Shown one piece after another: positions 51,741 to 60,455 of a stretch of DNA of 60,455 bases. A program made the position numbers and the translations under genes. Source of the stretch: Sphingomonas sp. (lineage in GTDB: Bacteria; Pseudomonadota; Alphaproteobacteria; Sphingomonadales; Sphingomonadaceae); NCBI RefSeq assembly GCF_019746665.1, contig NZ_JAIERS010000021.1:1-60455 (forward strand), written 5' to 3'. The number at the start of each line of letters is the position of its first letter. Positions within the stretch are counted from its first letter, which is position 1. The notes below the pieces were generated by a model. The model saw only the letters and a program-made list of their open reading frames with translations, searched no databases and was not told the origin of the DNA.

Positions 51741-53819
51741 ATGCGCCGCCCTCTGCTCGCCGCGATCCTGCTTGTCGCCGCCCCTGCCGCGCTCTTGGCA
51801 CACAAAGCCGCTCCGGCTCCGGCGCCGGCTCCAGCACCGGCGGCCAAGGAACAGCTGATGGTGCCGCCCGCCGGCGCGCGCCACTACACAATCAGCTCGG
51901 TCGCGGGAAAGCATGGCGACATCTGGTCATGGTCATTGCCCGATGGACAGACCGCGTACCGCATGTCGATGACGCTGCGCGGTTGGGTGACCGAAACCGA
52001 CGAGGTGATCGGCTTCGGCCCCGACAAGCGCCCGACCCGGGTCGCGGTACGCGGCTTCACCGATTCGGGCGACGCGACCGAGAATTTCAGCGTCGATGCC
52101 GCCGGTATCGCGCATTGGAAAACGGCGGTGGACGAAGGGTCTGCCCCGTTCGCGGGTAAGCGCTATAATAGCTATGGCGGTCCCTGGCTGGCGGGCGAGG
52201 CCGATATTGCCGCGTTCGTCGCGGCGGGGGAAAAGGGCATCGACCTGCTGCCGCAGGGCCATGCCTCGATCAGCATCGGCAAGGCGGTGACGATCGACGG
52301 CCCCAGCGGCCCAAAAACCGTGAAGCTGGCCTTCGTTCAGGGCCTGGGCTTCGCCCCCACACCGATGTGGCTCGACGATCAGAACCGCTTCTTTGGGTTT
52401 GCCGGCGTGATCTCGCTGCTGCCCGAAGGCTATGAGGCGGCCGGGCCGAAGTTGAAGGACATTCAGGACGAGGCGACCGCGGCGATGGTGCGCGACGTGG
52501 CGCACCGTTTCCTAAGCCCCGACAATCGCACGCCAACGCTGATCGATCATGTCCTGCTGTTCGATTCGGTCGGCGGCCGATACCTGCCCGACCAGGCTGT
52601 GCTGATCGCCGATGGCAAGGTGGCCGCCGTCGCGAAGGGCGGCTCGCTCAAGGCTCCCGCCGGGACGACGGTGATCGACGGGCGCGGCAAGACGCTCTCT
52701 CCGGGACTGTGGGACGCGCATCGCCATATCGGTGGCGACGACTGGAACCTGCTCCAGAATGTCGCGACGGGGATGACCAATTATCGCAGCCCCGGGTCGA
52801 TGATCGACGAATCGCTCAGCATCTTCAAACGGCGGGCGGCGGGCGATCTGCTCGCGCCCGATGGCAAGGTGTCGGTGATCGTCGATCGCAAGGATCCCCT
52901 CGCCGCCCAAGGCGCGCTCACCGTTACATCGGCGGAGGAAGCGATCGCGGCGGTCCGCAAGATCAAGGCGGCGGGGATGTGGGGGGTAAAGTTCTACACC
53001 TCGATGAACCCGGCGTGGATCGCGCCGGCCGCGGCCGAGGCGCACAAGCTCGGCTTGCACGTCCACGGCCATATCCCCGCCGGCATGCGCCCGCTGGAGG
53101 CGGTGCGCGCGGGCTATGACGAGATCACCCACATAAATTTCATCATGATGCAGGCGATGCCGCAGGAGGTGGTCGACAAGGCCAACACCGCCGCGCGGCT
53201 GGAGGGGCCGGCAAAGTACGGCAAGGATGTGGATCTCGATTCGCCCGAGATGAAGACGTTCTACGCCGAACTCGCCCAGCGCAAGACGATCATCGACCCG
53301 ACGTTGACCGTGTGGGAACCGCTGATGACGTCGGACGGCAGCGCTTTGTCGCCCGAATATTCACCCTTCGCCGATGTCGCGCCGCCCGCCGTGACGCGCG
53401 GCTGGAAGATCGCCGGCTATCCTCTGTTCGGCGGCCTGACCCGCGACGATTTCCGCAAGAGCTTCGCGAAGATGATCGGCGTGGTCGGGCGGCTGCACCG
53501 GGCGGGGGTGCCGATCGTCGCCGGCACCGATGGCTATGGGCTCGAACTGGTGCGCGAGCTGGAACTCTATCAGCAAGCCGGGCTCACCAACCCCGAGGCA
53601 TTGCAGACCGCGACGATCGTTCCCGCGCGGATGACCGGGATGGCCGATCGCACCGGATCGATCGCGGTGGGCAAAACCGCCGACATCATCCTGGTGAACG
53701 GCGATGTTTCCAAGACCATCGGCGCGCTGCGCCAAGTGCATACCGTGTTCCTCGACGGCTACCGCCTCGATGGCGATGCTCTGCGTAAGGCGAGCGGGCT
53801 GAGCGGAATGCCGAAGTAA
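51741..53819 (+). CDS. Secreted amidohydrolase family protein
   Basis: A 692-residue protein with signal peptide (RRPLLAAILLVAAPAALLAH), a Pro/Ala repeat (APAPAPAPAPAAKEQ), an N-terminal about 250 residues of beta-rich sequence, then a metal-dependent hydrolase barrel. The HxH motif is GLWDAHRHIGGD, another His is in LGLHVHGHIPAGM, and the Asp is in VAGTDGYGLELVRELELYQQAG. Ends with the family's beta part, TADIILVNGDVSKTI. Related to imidazolonepropionase-like and X-Pro type amidohydrolases; substrate unknown, probably periplasmic. Confidence 0.92.
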   Translation: MRRPLLAAILLVAAPAALLAHKAAPAPAPAPAPAAKEQLMVPPAGARHYTISSVAGKHGDIWSWSLPDGQTAYRMSMTLRGWVTETDEVIGFGPDKRPTRVAVRGFTDSGDATENFSVDAAGIAHWKTAVDEGSAPFAGKRYNSYGGPWLAGEADIAAFVAAGEKGIDLLPQGHASISIGKAVTIDGPSGPKTVKLAFVQGLGFAPTPMWLDDQNRFFGFAGVISLLPEGYEAAGPKLKDIQDEATAAMVRDVAHRFLSPDNRTPTLIDHVLLFDSVGGRYLPDQAVLIADGKVAAVAKGGSLKAPAGTTVIDGRGKTLSPGLWDAHRHIGGDDWNLLQNVATGMTNYRSPGSMIDESLSIFKRRAAGDLLAPDGKVSVIVDRKDPLAAQGALTVTSAEEAIAAVRKIKAAGMWGVKFYTSMNPAWIAPAAAEAHKLGLHVHGHIPAGMRPLEAVRAGYDEITHINFIMMQAMPQEVVDKANTAARLEGPAKYGKDVDLDSPEMKTFYAELAQRKTIIDPTLTVWEPLMTSDGSALSPEYSPFADVAPPAVTRGWKIAGYPLFGGLTRDDFRKSFAKMIGVVGRLHRAGVPIVAGTDGYGLELVRELELYQQAGLTNPEALQTATIVPARMTGMADRTGSIAVGKTADIILVNGDVSKTIGALRQVHTVFLDGYRLDGDALRKASGLSGMPK

Positions 53820-53826
53820 GCCGTGC

Positions 53827-55092
53827 TCAGCCAGCCGCGCGGGCGATGGCGCGCGCGGCAGCGGGGTCTTCAGCGGTCAGGCTGGCGATCACCTCGAATG
53901 CCTTGCCCTTACGCGCGACGAGCACGACGAACGCGCCGTCATCGGCCTCGACCGGCAGCGCGACTTCGCCGAGTACGGGCGCTGCGTTAAGTTTACGCCG
54001 TGCCTTGGCGAGCGGGTCGCGGGGCGCCCCTGCGGGCCGCTTGGCGGCGCGTTCCGCCGCGACCACGCCCTTGATCCCGCCCTCGCTCACTTCGAGGAAA
54101 TCGGCGAGCGCCCCCACCGGCACATTGTGCCGCCGGGCATGGGCGAGCACCGCGGCAAATTCGGTGATCCGGGTCTTGTCGTAATCGGCGCCGAACACGA
54201 GCTTGACGATCGGCGTCATCGGCGCACGCTCCTGCGCCTTGATGCCGGCCGCGTCGCGCAGCGCGACATAGGCGGCTTCGTCGGCATCGGCGGCGGCGGC
54301 GAAATCATACGCGCGGCCGAGCGCGCGGTAGAGCGCGGCGCGGCTGCGGGTGTCTGCGGCGCGGACCGCGGCGGCGCTTTGCTGGGCAAGCGTCAGTTGA
54401 TCGGCGAGCGGCAGAGCGCTCCCCGGTGCCGGCGCCACTTCCTCGATCGGCGCCATCCCCGCGCTTGGGCCACTCGCCCAGGCGGTAGCGGCGGGCGCGC
54501 GCGGCGTCTGGCGGATCGCGGCGGCGACCTCGGCCTCGAGCGCGGCTTGCGTCGCGGCGTCGACCATCTCCTTCCAGTTGATCACGCCATAGATGAAATC
54601 GATCGTCTCCCCGGTCGACGAGAACGGCATCAAAATGCCGCGATACAGCGTGTTATAACCACGCAGCCCGACAAATTCGGCCTCGAACCCGATCGGGGCG
54701 CGATTGGCGATGATCTGCAGATAATGGTCGGTCAGGCGCGACAGCAGCGACCGGCTCGGCACCTCGCTGATCCGGCTGATCGTGCCGGGCAGCCCGCATT
54801 CGCCGCGCAGCGCATGCCCGAGATAGCGGATCTGCGGGTCCTCGATCCCGCCAGTGAAATCTAGCAGCACCGAATTCGGTCCGAAATCGGCGATATTCTC
54901 CGGGTCCAGATCGGCGATGTCCGGATAGGGCCGGCCGTTCAGCAGCGCGACCCAGTGATTATAGGCACGCACATGCATCCGGCGCTCGTCGGTGCCGATC
55001 TGCGGGCTGGGATTATCGTCAACACTCATATCCGCCCTTTCGTCGCCCGCGGCGTCGATCGCCTCGTCTTCGTCGAACCCCAGCCTGTCCAT
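53827..55092 (-). CDS. PAS domain protein (PAS_5 type)
   Basis: A protein of up to 421 residues. RAYNHWVALLNGRPYPDIADLDPENIADFGPNSVLLDFTGGIEDPQIRYLGHALRGE is the PAS_5 (PF07310-like) pattern, seen in alphaproteobacterial sensor-like proteins. The remaining about 210 residues (ALADFLEVSEGGIKGVVAAERAAKR and others) resemble no domain I know. Two starts are possible: ATG at 55092 (given) or ATG at 55029 (MSVDDNPSPQ); neither has a clear ribosome-binding site. No transmitter domain is seen. Confidence 0.8.
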   Translation of the reverse strand: MDRLGFDEDEAIDAAGDERADMSVDDNPSPQIGTDERRMHVRAYNHWVALLNGRPYPDIADLDPENIADFGPNSVLLDFTGGIEDPQIRYLGHALRGECGLPGTISRISEVPSRSLLSRLTDHYLQIIANRAPIGFEAEFVGLRGYNTLYRGILMPFSSTGETIDFIYGVINWKEMVDAATQAALEAEVAAAIRQTPRAPAATAWASGPSAGMAPIEEVAPAPGSALPLADQLTLAQQSAAAVRAADTRSRAALYRALGRAYDFAAAADADEAAYVALRDAAGIKAQERAPMTPIVKLVFGADYDKTRITEFAAVLAHARRHNVPVGALADFLEVSEGGIKGVVAAERAAKRPAGAPRDPLAKARRKLNAAPVLGEVALPVEADDGAFVVLVARKGKAFEVIASLTAEDPAAARAIARAAG

Positions 55093-55255
55093 GCGCGTCA
55101 GTCCTCGGCGGCCGGCTTGCCCCCGCCGCTGCTTGTGCCCCGGCTGTGGTAAATGATCGGTAAAGCAGCGTTGCCAGATGCGCTTGCGCCGCCCGCGCCA
55201 AGCTGATAAGCGCCCCGCTCACGCTCGCACGGGCCAGCCCGGCGCAGCGCCGGGC

Positions 55256-55331
55256 GCCGCTTTAGCTCAGCCGGTAGAGCACATCATTCGTAATGATGGG
55301 GTCGCGTGTTCGAGTCACGCAAGCGGCACCA
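55256..55331 (+). tRNA. tRNA-Thr (anticodon CGT)
   Basis: The 76-base sequence folds as a tRNA. Acceptor GCCGCTT (55256-55262) pairs with AAGCGGC (55321-55327). D arm TAGCTC then GAGCA. Anticodon stem CATCA/TGATG (55282-55298) with loop TTCGTAA gives anticodon CGT, reading threonine ACG. T arm GCGTG-TTCGAGT-CACGC. The discriminator A is followed by an encoded CCA. Confidence 0.95.
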
Positions 55332-55494
55332 GTTTCCTGTTACAACAGCGTCGCCACTGGTAGGCGAAACCGCGCGACTGACCAGACGTATCACGCGCTC
55401 CTTCCATGGTGCCTTTCGCAAGGGCTGGAGCGTGCGGGCGAAGCTGTTAGATTGCCTTTTGCCGATGGAACCAGCCGCCAGCCGGAGCAGCCCG

Positions 55495-56304
55495 ATGTCC
55501 GATCCGCTCGATGCCCCCTATCCGCTCGACCCCCTCGTCATCGACCGTTTCCGCGAGCAAGGCTTCATCCGCCTGAAGCAAGTGCTCCCCGCCGACCTGC
55601 TCGCCGACTATGGCGCGGAGATCACCCGCCTCACCCTCGCGCTCAACACCGAAACTCGCCCGCTCGCCGAGCGTGACACCTATGATCGCGCTTTTCTGCA
55701 GGTGATGAACCTGTGGCGCCATTCGGAAAAGGTGCGGCGCTTCGTGTTCGGCAAAAGGCTTGCCGGCATCGCCGCGCGGCTGATCGGCGCGGAAGGCGTA
55801 CGGCTGTATCATGACCAGTCGCTCTACAAGGAACCCTCGGGCGGCATCACGCCGGCCCATGCCGACCAATATTATTGGCCCTTCGCCTCGGACAAAACGG
55901 TGACGGTGTGGATTCCGCTGCAGCCGGTGCCACCCGAAATGGGGCCACTCGCTTTCTTCGCCGGCAGCCACCGCGAGGCGTTCGGGCGCGACCTGCCGAT
56001 CTCGGACGAGAGCGAGGCGGCGATCACCGCGGCGATGGAAGCGCGCGCCTTCCCACTCGACGAAGCTCCCTATGACTTGGGCGAGGCAAGCTTCCATCTG
56101 GGCTGGACCTTCCACCGCGCCGGCGCCAACCGAGCGGCAACCCCGCGTTCGGTGATGACCATGATCTATTTCGATCGCGACATGAGGGTCGCCGCGCCCG
56201 CCAATATGATGCAGGCCAATGATCTCGCCACCTGGTTGCCCGGCGTCCAGCCCGGCGAGCCCGCCGCCTCGCCGCTCAACCCCGTGTTGTTTGAAGCGGC
56301 GTGA
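55495..56304 (+). CDS. Phytanoyl-CoA dioxygenase (PhyH) family protein
   Basis: A 269-residue Fe(II)/2-oxoglutarate oxygenase. Iron ligands are seen as H-A-D in TPAHADQYYWPF and the later His in GWTFHRAGANRAATPRS, where the Arg would bind 2-oxoglutarate. VRLYHDQSLYKEPSGG is typical. Start at ATG 55495 (MSDPLDAPYP) with GGAG about 8 bases ahead. Ends with a GTGA overlap into the GH92 gene, suggesting the two work together on a glycan or lipid substrate. Confidence 0.92.
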   Translation: MSDPLDAPYPLDPLVIDRFREQGFIRLKQVLPADLLADYGAEITRLTLALNTETRPLAERDTYDRAFLQVMNLWRHSEKVRRFVFGKRLAGIAARLIGAEGVRLYHDQSLYKEPSGGITPAHADQYYWPFASDKTVTVWIPLQPVPPEMGPLAFFAGSHREAFGRDLPISDESEAAITAAMEARAFPLDEAPYDLGEASFHLGWTFHRAGANRAATPRSVMTMIYFDRDMRVAAPANMMQANDLATWLPGVQPGEPAASPLNPVLFEAA

Positions 56305-58472
56305 GGCTGTTCGCCGCGCTCGCCCTGCTGCTGCTGGCGGTGCCGGCGGCGGCACAGCGCCTGGTCGACCGCGTCGATCCGTTCATCGGTACCGACGGCA
56401 CCGGCCACACTTTCCCGGGACCGAGCCTGCCCTTCGGCATGGTCCAGCCCGGGCCGGACAATGCCGAAACGGGGTGGGAATATACGTCGGGCTATCAGTT
56501 GCGTGCGCCCAAAATCCTCGGCTTTTCACAGAACCGGGCGAGCGGATCGGGCATTCCCGAGCTTGGCGATGTGCTCGTGATGCCGAGCCTCACCCGGCGC
56601 GCCGATATCGCCAGCCGTAAGGCCGATGAGGTCGCGCGTCCCGGTTATTATGCGGTCCGGCTGCCCGATAACGGCGTGCGGGTCGAGCTGACCGCGGGCA
56701 TGCGCACCGCTTTCCACCGCTACCGCTTCGATCGCGGCGGGCGGGTGTGGGTGCTGGTCGATCTGCAGCACGGGCTGACCTTCCTTAGCGATCGCCAGCC
56801 TGTGCTCGCGAGCGACGCCCGCGTCACGCGCGACGGGGTAGAGGGCGTGCAGCGCCGCCGCAACTGGACGACACGCACCATTGCCTTCAGCCTGGTCTTC
56901 GATCGCCCGGTCGCCGACACGATCGAGCTGCCCCCCCGCCCGGGCGACGCCGCCAAGCGCTATCTGCTCGGCTTCGATCTCGGCGCGGGGCGAGTGTTGC
57001 AGGCGAAGGTCGGCCTCTCGACGGTCGATGTCGCGGGGGCGCGGCGCAACCGGGCGAGCTTGGCCGGTTGGGACTTCGCCGCCACCCGCCGCGCCGCCGA
57101 GCAAGCCTGGGAACAGCTCCTCGCCCGCGCGACGATCACGGCGCCGGTGCCGCAGCAGCGCATCTTTTACACGGCACTTTACCACGCTTTCCTTCACCCC
57201 AGCGTGGTGAGCGATGTCGACGGACGTTGGCGCGGACCAGATGGCGCGGTGCGCACCGCCCCGCGCGGCCTGCGCTATTCGACGCTTTCGCTGTGGGACA
57301 CGTTCCGCGCCGCCCACCCGCTCTACACATTGCTCGTACCCGAACGGGTGGATGATTTCGTGCAGAGCTTGATCGACCAGGCGGGCGCCAAGGGCCGGCT
57401 GCCAATGTGGCCGATCTGGGGTGGCGAGACCGGGACGATGATCGGCGAGCCCGCCATCCCAGTGATCGCCGACGCCTGGGCCAAGGGGTTTCGCGGCTTC
57501 GATGGCGCGCAAGCGCTCGCGGCGATGGTCCGCACCGGCCAGGAGGATAACCGCGTTCGCGCCGCTGACGACGTTTCTCGGTCGAGCTGGGCGCAATATG
57601 AACGTTATGGCTATTTCCCGTTCGATGTAGCGGGCGGAGAGGCGGTGTCCCGCACGCTCGAGGCGGGCATCCATGACGATGCGACCGCACGCATGGCGGC
57701 GATGCTCGGCGACCGCGCGACGGCGGTGCGCTTCGCCGAGCGGGCACGGGCGTGGCGCAACCTGACCGATCCCGAAACCCGGCTCGCGCGTGGTCGCGAC
57801 AGCCGGGGCCGGTGGCGCACCCCGTTCGACCCGATCATCCCCACCTCGCCGCTCAACAATCCCGGCGATTATACCGAGGCCAATGCCTGGCAATATAGCT
57901 GGACACCCGGGCTATTCGATCCACCCGGGCTGATCGCGGCGATGGGTGGACCCGCTGCCTTCCGCGCCAAGCTCGACCGCTTCTTCTTCGAGCTGAAACC
58001 GACGCAGGGCGCCGAATATCTGGGGCAGGAGGCCATGATCGGCCAATATGCCCATGGCAATGAGCCGAGCCACCATATCGCCTGGCTCTATGCCCTCACC
58101 GACCACCCCTGGACGGGGCAACAGCTGGTGCGGCGGATCGCGGGCGAATTCTATCGCGACGATCCGCGCGGCATCATTGGCAACGATGATTGTGGGCAGA
58201 TGAGCGCTTGGTACGTGTTCGCGACGCTAGGCTTCTACCCGCTCGAACCCGCGAGCGGACGCTATGTGCTGGGCGCCCCGTTGGTGTCGCGCGCGGTGCT
58301 CCACCTGGCGCGCGGGCGGCGACTCTCCATCTCGGCGCCGGCGGTCGACGATCGGCAATATGCGCGCGACGCCGTGCTGGACGGCCGACCACTGGGCGGC
58401 AGCGTGAGCCATCGTGCCCTGACAAAGGGGGGCACGCTGCGGTTCGTGCCATCGCCGATCGCCGGGAAATGA
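56301..58472 (+). CDS. GH92 family alpha-mannosidase-type glycosidase
   Basis: A 723-residue secreted enzyme, GTG start overlapping the PhyH stop. Signal peptide RLFAALALLLLAVPAAAQ, then VDRVDPFIGTDGTGHTFPGPSLPFGM, a GH92 opening. PMWPIWGGETGTMIGEPAIPVI, GNEPSHHIAWLYALTDHPW and GNDDCGQMSAWYVFATLGFYPL are conserved parts of the (alpha/alpha)6 domain and hold the catalytic and calcium-binding residues. GH92 enzymes remove alpha-mannose in a calcium-dependent way; no partner SusC/D genes are near. Confidence 0.93.
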   Translation: MRLFAALALLLLAVPAAAQRLVDRVDPFIGTDGTGHTFPGPSLPFGMVQPGPDNAETGWEYTSGYQLRAPKILGFSQNRASGSGIPELGDVLVMPSLTRRADIASRKADEVARPGYYAVRLPDNGVRVELTAGMRTAFHRYRFDRGGRVWVLVDLQHGLTFLSDRQPVLASDARVTRDGVEGVQRRRNWTTRTIAFSLVFDRPVADTIELPPRPGDAAKRYLLGFDLGAGRVLQAKVGLSTVDVAGARRNRASLAGWDFAATRRAAEQAWEQLLARATITAPVPQQRIFYTALYHAFLHPSVVSDVDGRWRGPDGAVRTAPRGLRYSTLSLWDTFRAAHPLYTLLVPERVDDFVQSLIDQAGAKGRLPMWPIWGGETGTMIGEPAIPVIADAWAKGFRGFDGAQALAAMVRTGQEDNRVRAADDVSRSSWAQYERYGYFPFDVAGGEAVSRTLEAGIHDDATARMAAMLGDRATAVRFAERARAWRNLTDPETRLARGRDSRGRWRTPFDPIIPTSPLNNPGDYTEANAWQYSWTPGLFDPPGLIAAMGGPAAFRAKLDRFFFELKPTQGAEYLGQEAMIGQYAHGNEPSHHIAWLYALTDHPWTGQQLVRRIAGEFYRDDPRGIIGNDDCGQMSAWYVFATLGFYPLEPASGRYVLGAPLVSRAVLHLARGRRLSISAPAVDDRQYARDAVLDGRPLGGSVSHRALTKGGTLRFVPSPIAGK

Positions 58473-58509
58473 CCGGAGGCTGGTCAAGCTGATTTAATTG
58501 CGCCGTTCG

Positions 58510-59597
58510 TCAGGAAAGCGTGGGATAATCGATATAGCCCTTGGGCCCCTCGCCATAGAAAGTTGCGTAATCGGGTGGGTTCATGGCCGCGCCCTGCGCG
58601 AACCGCGCGGGCAGATCGGGGTTGGCGACGAACAGCCTGCCGAACGACACCATCGCGACCTTGCCTGCCGCGATCGCCGCATTGGCTCGCCCACGATCGA
58701 AGCGGCAATTGCCGATGATCGGCCCCTCGAACATCGGGCCGAAGGTATCGATCACGTTCGGCACCGCGAGCGGCCCCTTGTCGAAATCGGCTTGACCGGG
58801 CTCCATCAGGTGCAGATAGCCGATGCCCCGCACCGACAATCCGCGAATGGCGTGGCCGAACGTGGCCAGTGGATCGGAATCGCTGATGCCGTAACTCGTG
58901 TTGGCGGGCGAGATCTTCACCCCGACCCGGCGCGCATCCCAGGCATCGATCATTGCGTCGACCACCTCGAACAGGAAGCGGGCGCGGTTGACGATTGGGC
59001 CACCATAGCCATTGGTGCGGTGGTTGCTGCCGTCCTGCAGGAATTGATCGGGGAGATAGCCGAACGCGGCATGGAGCTTGACGCCGTCGAACCCGGCTGA
59101 GCATGCCCGGCGCGTCGCGGCAGCGAAGGCCGCCACCAACGCGTCGATCTCGCGAATTTCGATCGCGCGCGGCAGAGAATAGGCCACGCGGCCCTCCAGG
59201 GTGAAGATCAGTCCCTCGGCCGCGATCGGCGAGGGCGCGACGGGTGCCGAGGCGCCGGGTTGCAAGCTGACATGCGAGCAGCGACCGCCATGCCATAGGT
59301 GGCAGAAGATGCTCCCGCCCGCGGCATGGAACGCATCGGTCACCTGCCGCCAGCCAGCCACCTGCTCGTCGCTATAAAGACTCGGGGCACGGATGATGCT
59401 GGCGCTGTCCGGAGTGATCGCGGTACATTCGGTCACGATCAGCCGGCGCTTGCACGCTGCGCATAATGTTCGGCCATCATCGCCGTGGGCACCCGATCGT
59501 CTCGAGCGCGGGTGCGGGTCATTGGCGCCATCACGCAGCGATTTGACAGGTCGAGATCGCCGACGCGGATAGGCGACATCAAAGAGTGTGTCGGCAT
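58510..59597 (-). pseudogene. Old Yellow Enzyme-type alkene reductase, frameshifted
   Basis: The N-terminal frame from the ATG at 59597 reads MPTHSLMSPIRVGDLDLSNRCVMAPMTRTRARDD, VPTAMMAEHYAQRASAG and then stops at a TGA near 59440. The next frame continues with LIVTECTAITPDSASIIRAPSLYSDEQVAGW (about 59440 onward) and runs to a normal end at 58510 (ARFAQGAAMNPPDYATFYGEGPKGYIDYPTLS). Together they make a complete FMN-dependent OYE with the SLQPGASAPVAPS and GGPIVNRARFLFEVV parts. A single base is missing after the GCCGGC codon pair. A true pseudogene or a sequencing error are both possible. Confidence 0.85.
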
Positions 59598-59942
59598 GTC
59601 GAGCCTCCCGGCCAGGCGCGGCGAAGCGCGGTTGCCGTTGATGGGTGGCACTCGCCCGTGGCGATGCGCTACGAACCGATCGGACGCCAGCGCTTTGCCG
59701 CCGTTGCTCGAACCGGATCAAGCCGCCAAAAACCACGCCTCGCGGACTGAAAATGGGAACAATGACCGGATGGGCGCCGTCAGGCGTCAGCACCATCTTC
59801 GGCGCAATCGTCGAAGATCTCTTTTCGCTTCATCGGAAAATGCGTCGAGGCCCAATCGGACCCTTAAGGGCCGCCTGATCGCCGTCCTCCAAAACGACAA
59901 ACGCCGGCCATCCCAAAGGATCGACCGGCGTTATGTCATTGG
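59598..59942. other. Gap between OYE and tRNA-fMet
   Basis: About 345 bases without a supported gene. Short frames (one up to 77 codons on the plus strand at 59645-59878) show no recognisable domain, start signal or similarity. It holds the promoter of the frameshifted OYE gene and the end of the rRNA operon. Confidence 0.45.
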
Positions 59943-60019
<77 letters not shown>

Positions 60020-60085
60020 TCAAAAAAAGCGAGCCCATTTGGGCTTTGCATTGCGAATGGGTTCCAACACAGCACCGGCTTCAAT

Positions 60086-60201
60086 GCCTGGCGACGACCT
60101 ACTCTTCCGGTGCTTAGGCAACAGTACCATCGGCGCAGTCAGGTTTCACGGCCGAGTTCGGGATGGGATCGGGTGGTTCACTGACGCTATAGCCACCAGG
60201 C
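60086..60201 (-). rRNA. rrf: 5S ribosomal RNA
   Basis: The 116-base minus-strand sequence starts GCCTGGTGGCTATAGCG and ends CGACGCCAGGC; the ends pair (GCCTGGTGG with CGCCAGGC). Internal CCCGATCCCATCCCGAACTC is the universal 5S core. Confidence 0.95.
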
Positions 60202-60295
60202 AATGAAGCGGGTGCTGTGTTTCTTTAAGATCGTGCACTCAACCTTGCGAGAGCGTTGTACCAACATTGTCATTGATGGTGGGACACTCAAGCGC

Positions 60296-60455
<160 letters not shown>

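Noticed and set aside
55332..55494. An integrated element after tRNA-Thr
   Set aside because: The sequence after the tRNA has no repeated tRNA end and no integrase; the next genes have normal composition.
56526..57893. A 455-codon antisense frame over the GH92 gene
   Set aside because: Shadow of a strongly supported GH92 gene; no recognisable motif.
59755..59780. GGAAC-N17-CGTC as an EcfG promoter
   Set aside because: One mismatch in the -10 and no gene downstream in that direction.
59645..59878. A 77-codon frame before the tRNA-fMet gene
   Set aside because: No start signal, no domain and odd composition; treated as non-coding.

Overview
The window is chromosomal DNA of an alphaproteobacterium, very probably a sphingomonad (Sphingomonas or a close relative). 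This rests on the very high G+C of nearly every gene, the large NAD-dependent glutamate dehydrogenase, CobT, H-NOX, an ECF sigma/NrsF pair, many TonB-linked and peptidase genes, a GTAACC-N16-CGAA type sigma promoter, an alphaproteobacterial LexA box, and REP-like hairpins at gene ends. This is inference from sequence; no database was searched.

Layout. 1-5.3 kb: end of a TonB-like gene, a Mth938-family gene, the yajC-secD-secF export operon (minus strand) and a secreted M19 dipeptidase. 5.3-11.7 kb: manganese catalase, folP, a strikingly A+T-rich two-gene insert (7830-9817: AAA ATPase plus a TOPRIM/DUF4276-like protein, a candidate anti-phage module), then typA. 11.8-18.8 kb: signalling and stress genes: a GGDEF/EAL protein coupled to an H-NOX sensor, a TelA-like operon ending in a FrnE/DsbA-like protein, and a MASE1-PAS-GGDEF protein. 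18.9-26.9 kb: small membrane protein, a CocE/NonD hydrolase, an ABC-2 exporter, a hydrolase-OsmC fusion, a TonB-like protein and a thiolase. 27.1-29.3 kb: ECF sigma, NrsF anti-sigma and a DUF1223 lipoprotein with two matching promoter-like sites. 29.3-32.4 kb: a small secreted protein, an HExxH secreted protein, and a divergent GST/MarR pair with palindromic operators. 32.4-37 kb: rlmH, EnvC-like, CtpA, DsbB-like, Coq7 and a small periplasmic protein in one direction. 37.0-39.7 kb: radical SAM plus DUF4130-UdgX DNA-repair pair behind a LexA box. 39.7-46.9 kb: lipoprotein, adenosine kinase, glutamate-cysteine ligase, CobT, an RHH protein and a TonB siderophore receptor behind a duplicated operator. 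47-55 kb: NAD-glutamate dehydrogenase, amidohydrolase, PAS protein. 55.2-60.5 kb: tRNA-Thr, a PhyH dioxygenase, a GH92 glycosidase, a frameshifted Old Yellow Enzyme, and the 3' end of an rRNA operon (23S, 5S, tRNA-fMet) on the minus strand.

Most of the window is ordinary housekeeping. The parts that stand out are the A+T-rich ATPase/TOPRIM-like pair, the apparently SOS-controlled radical SAM/UdgX pair, the self-contained sigma-F-like regulon, the possible secreted peptidase/Rap1a-like pair, and several families of intergenic hairpins that sit mainly where two genes converge.
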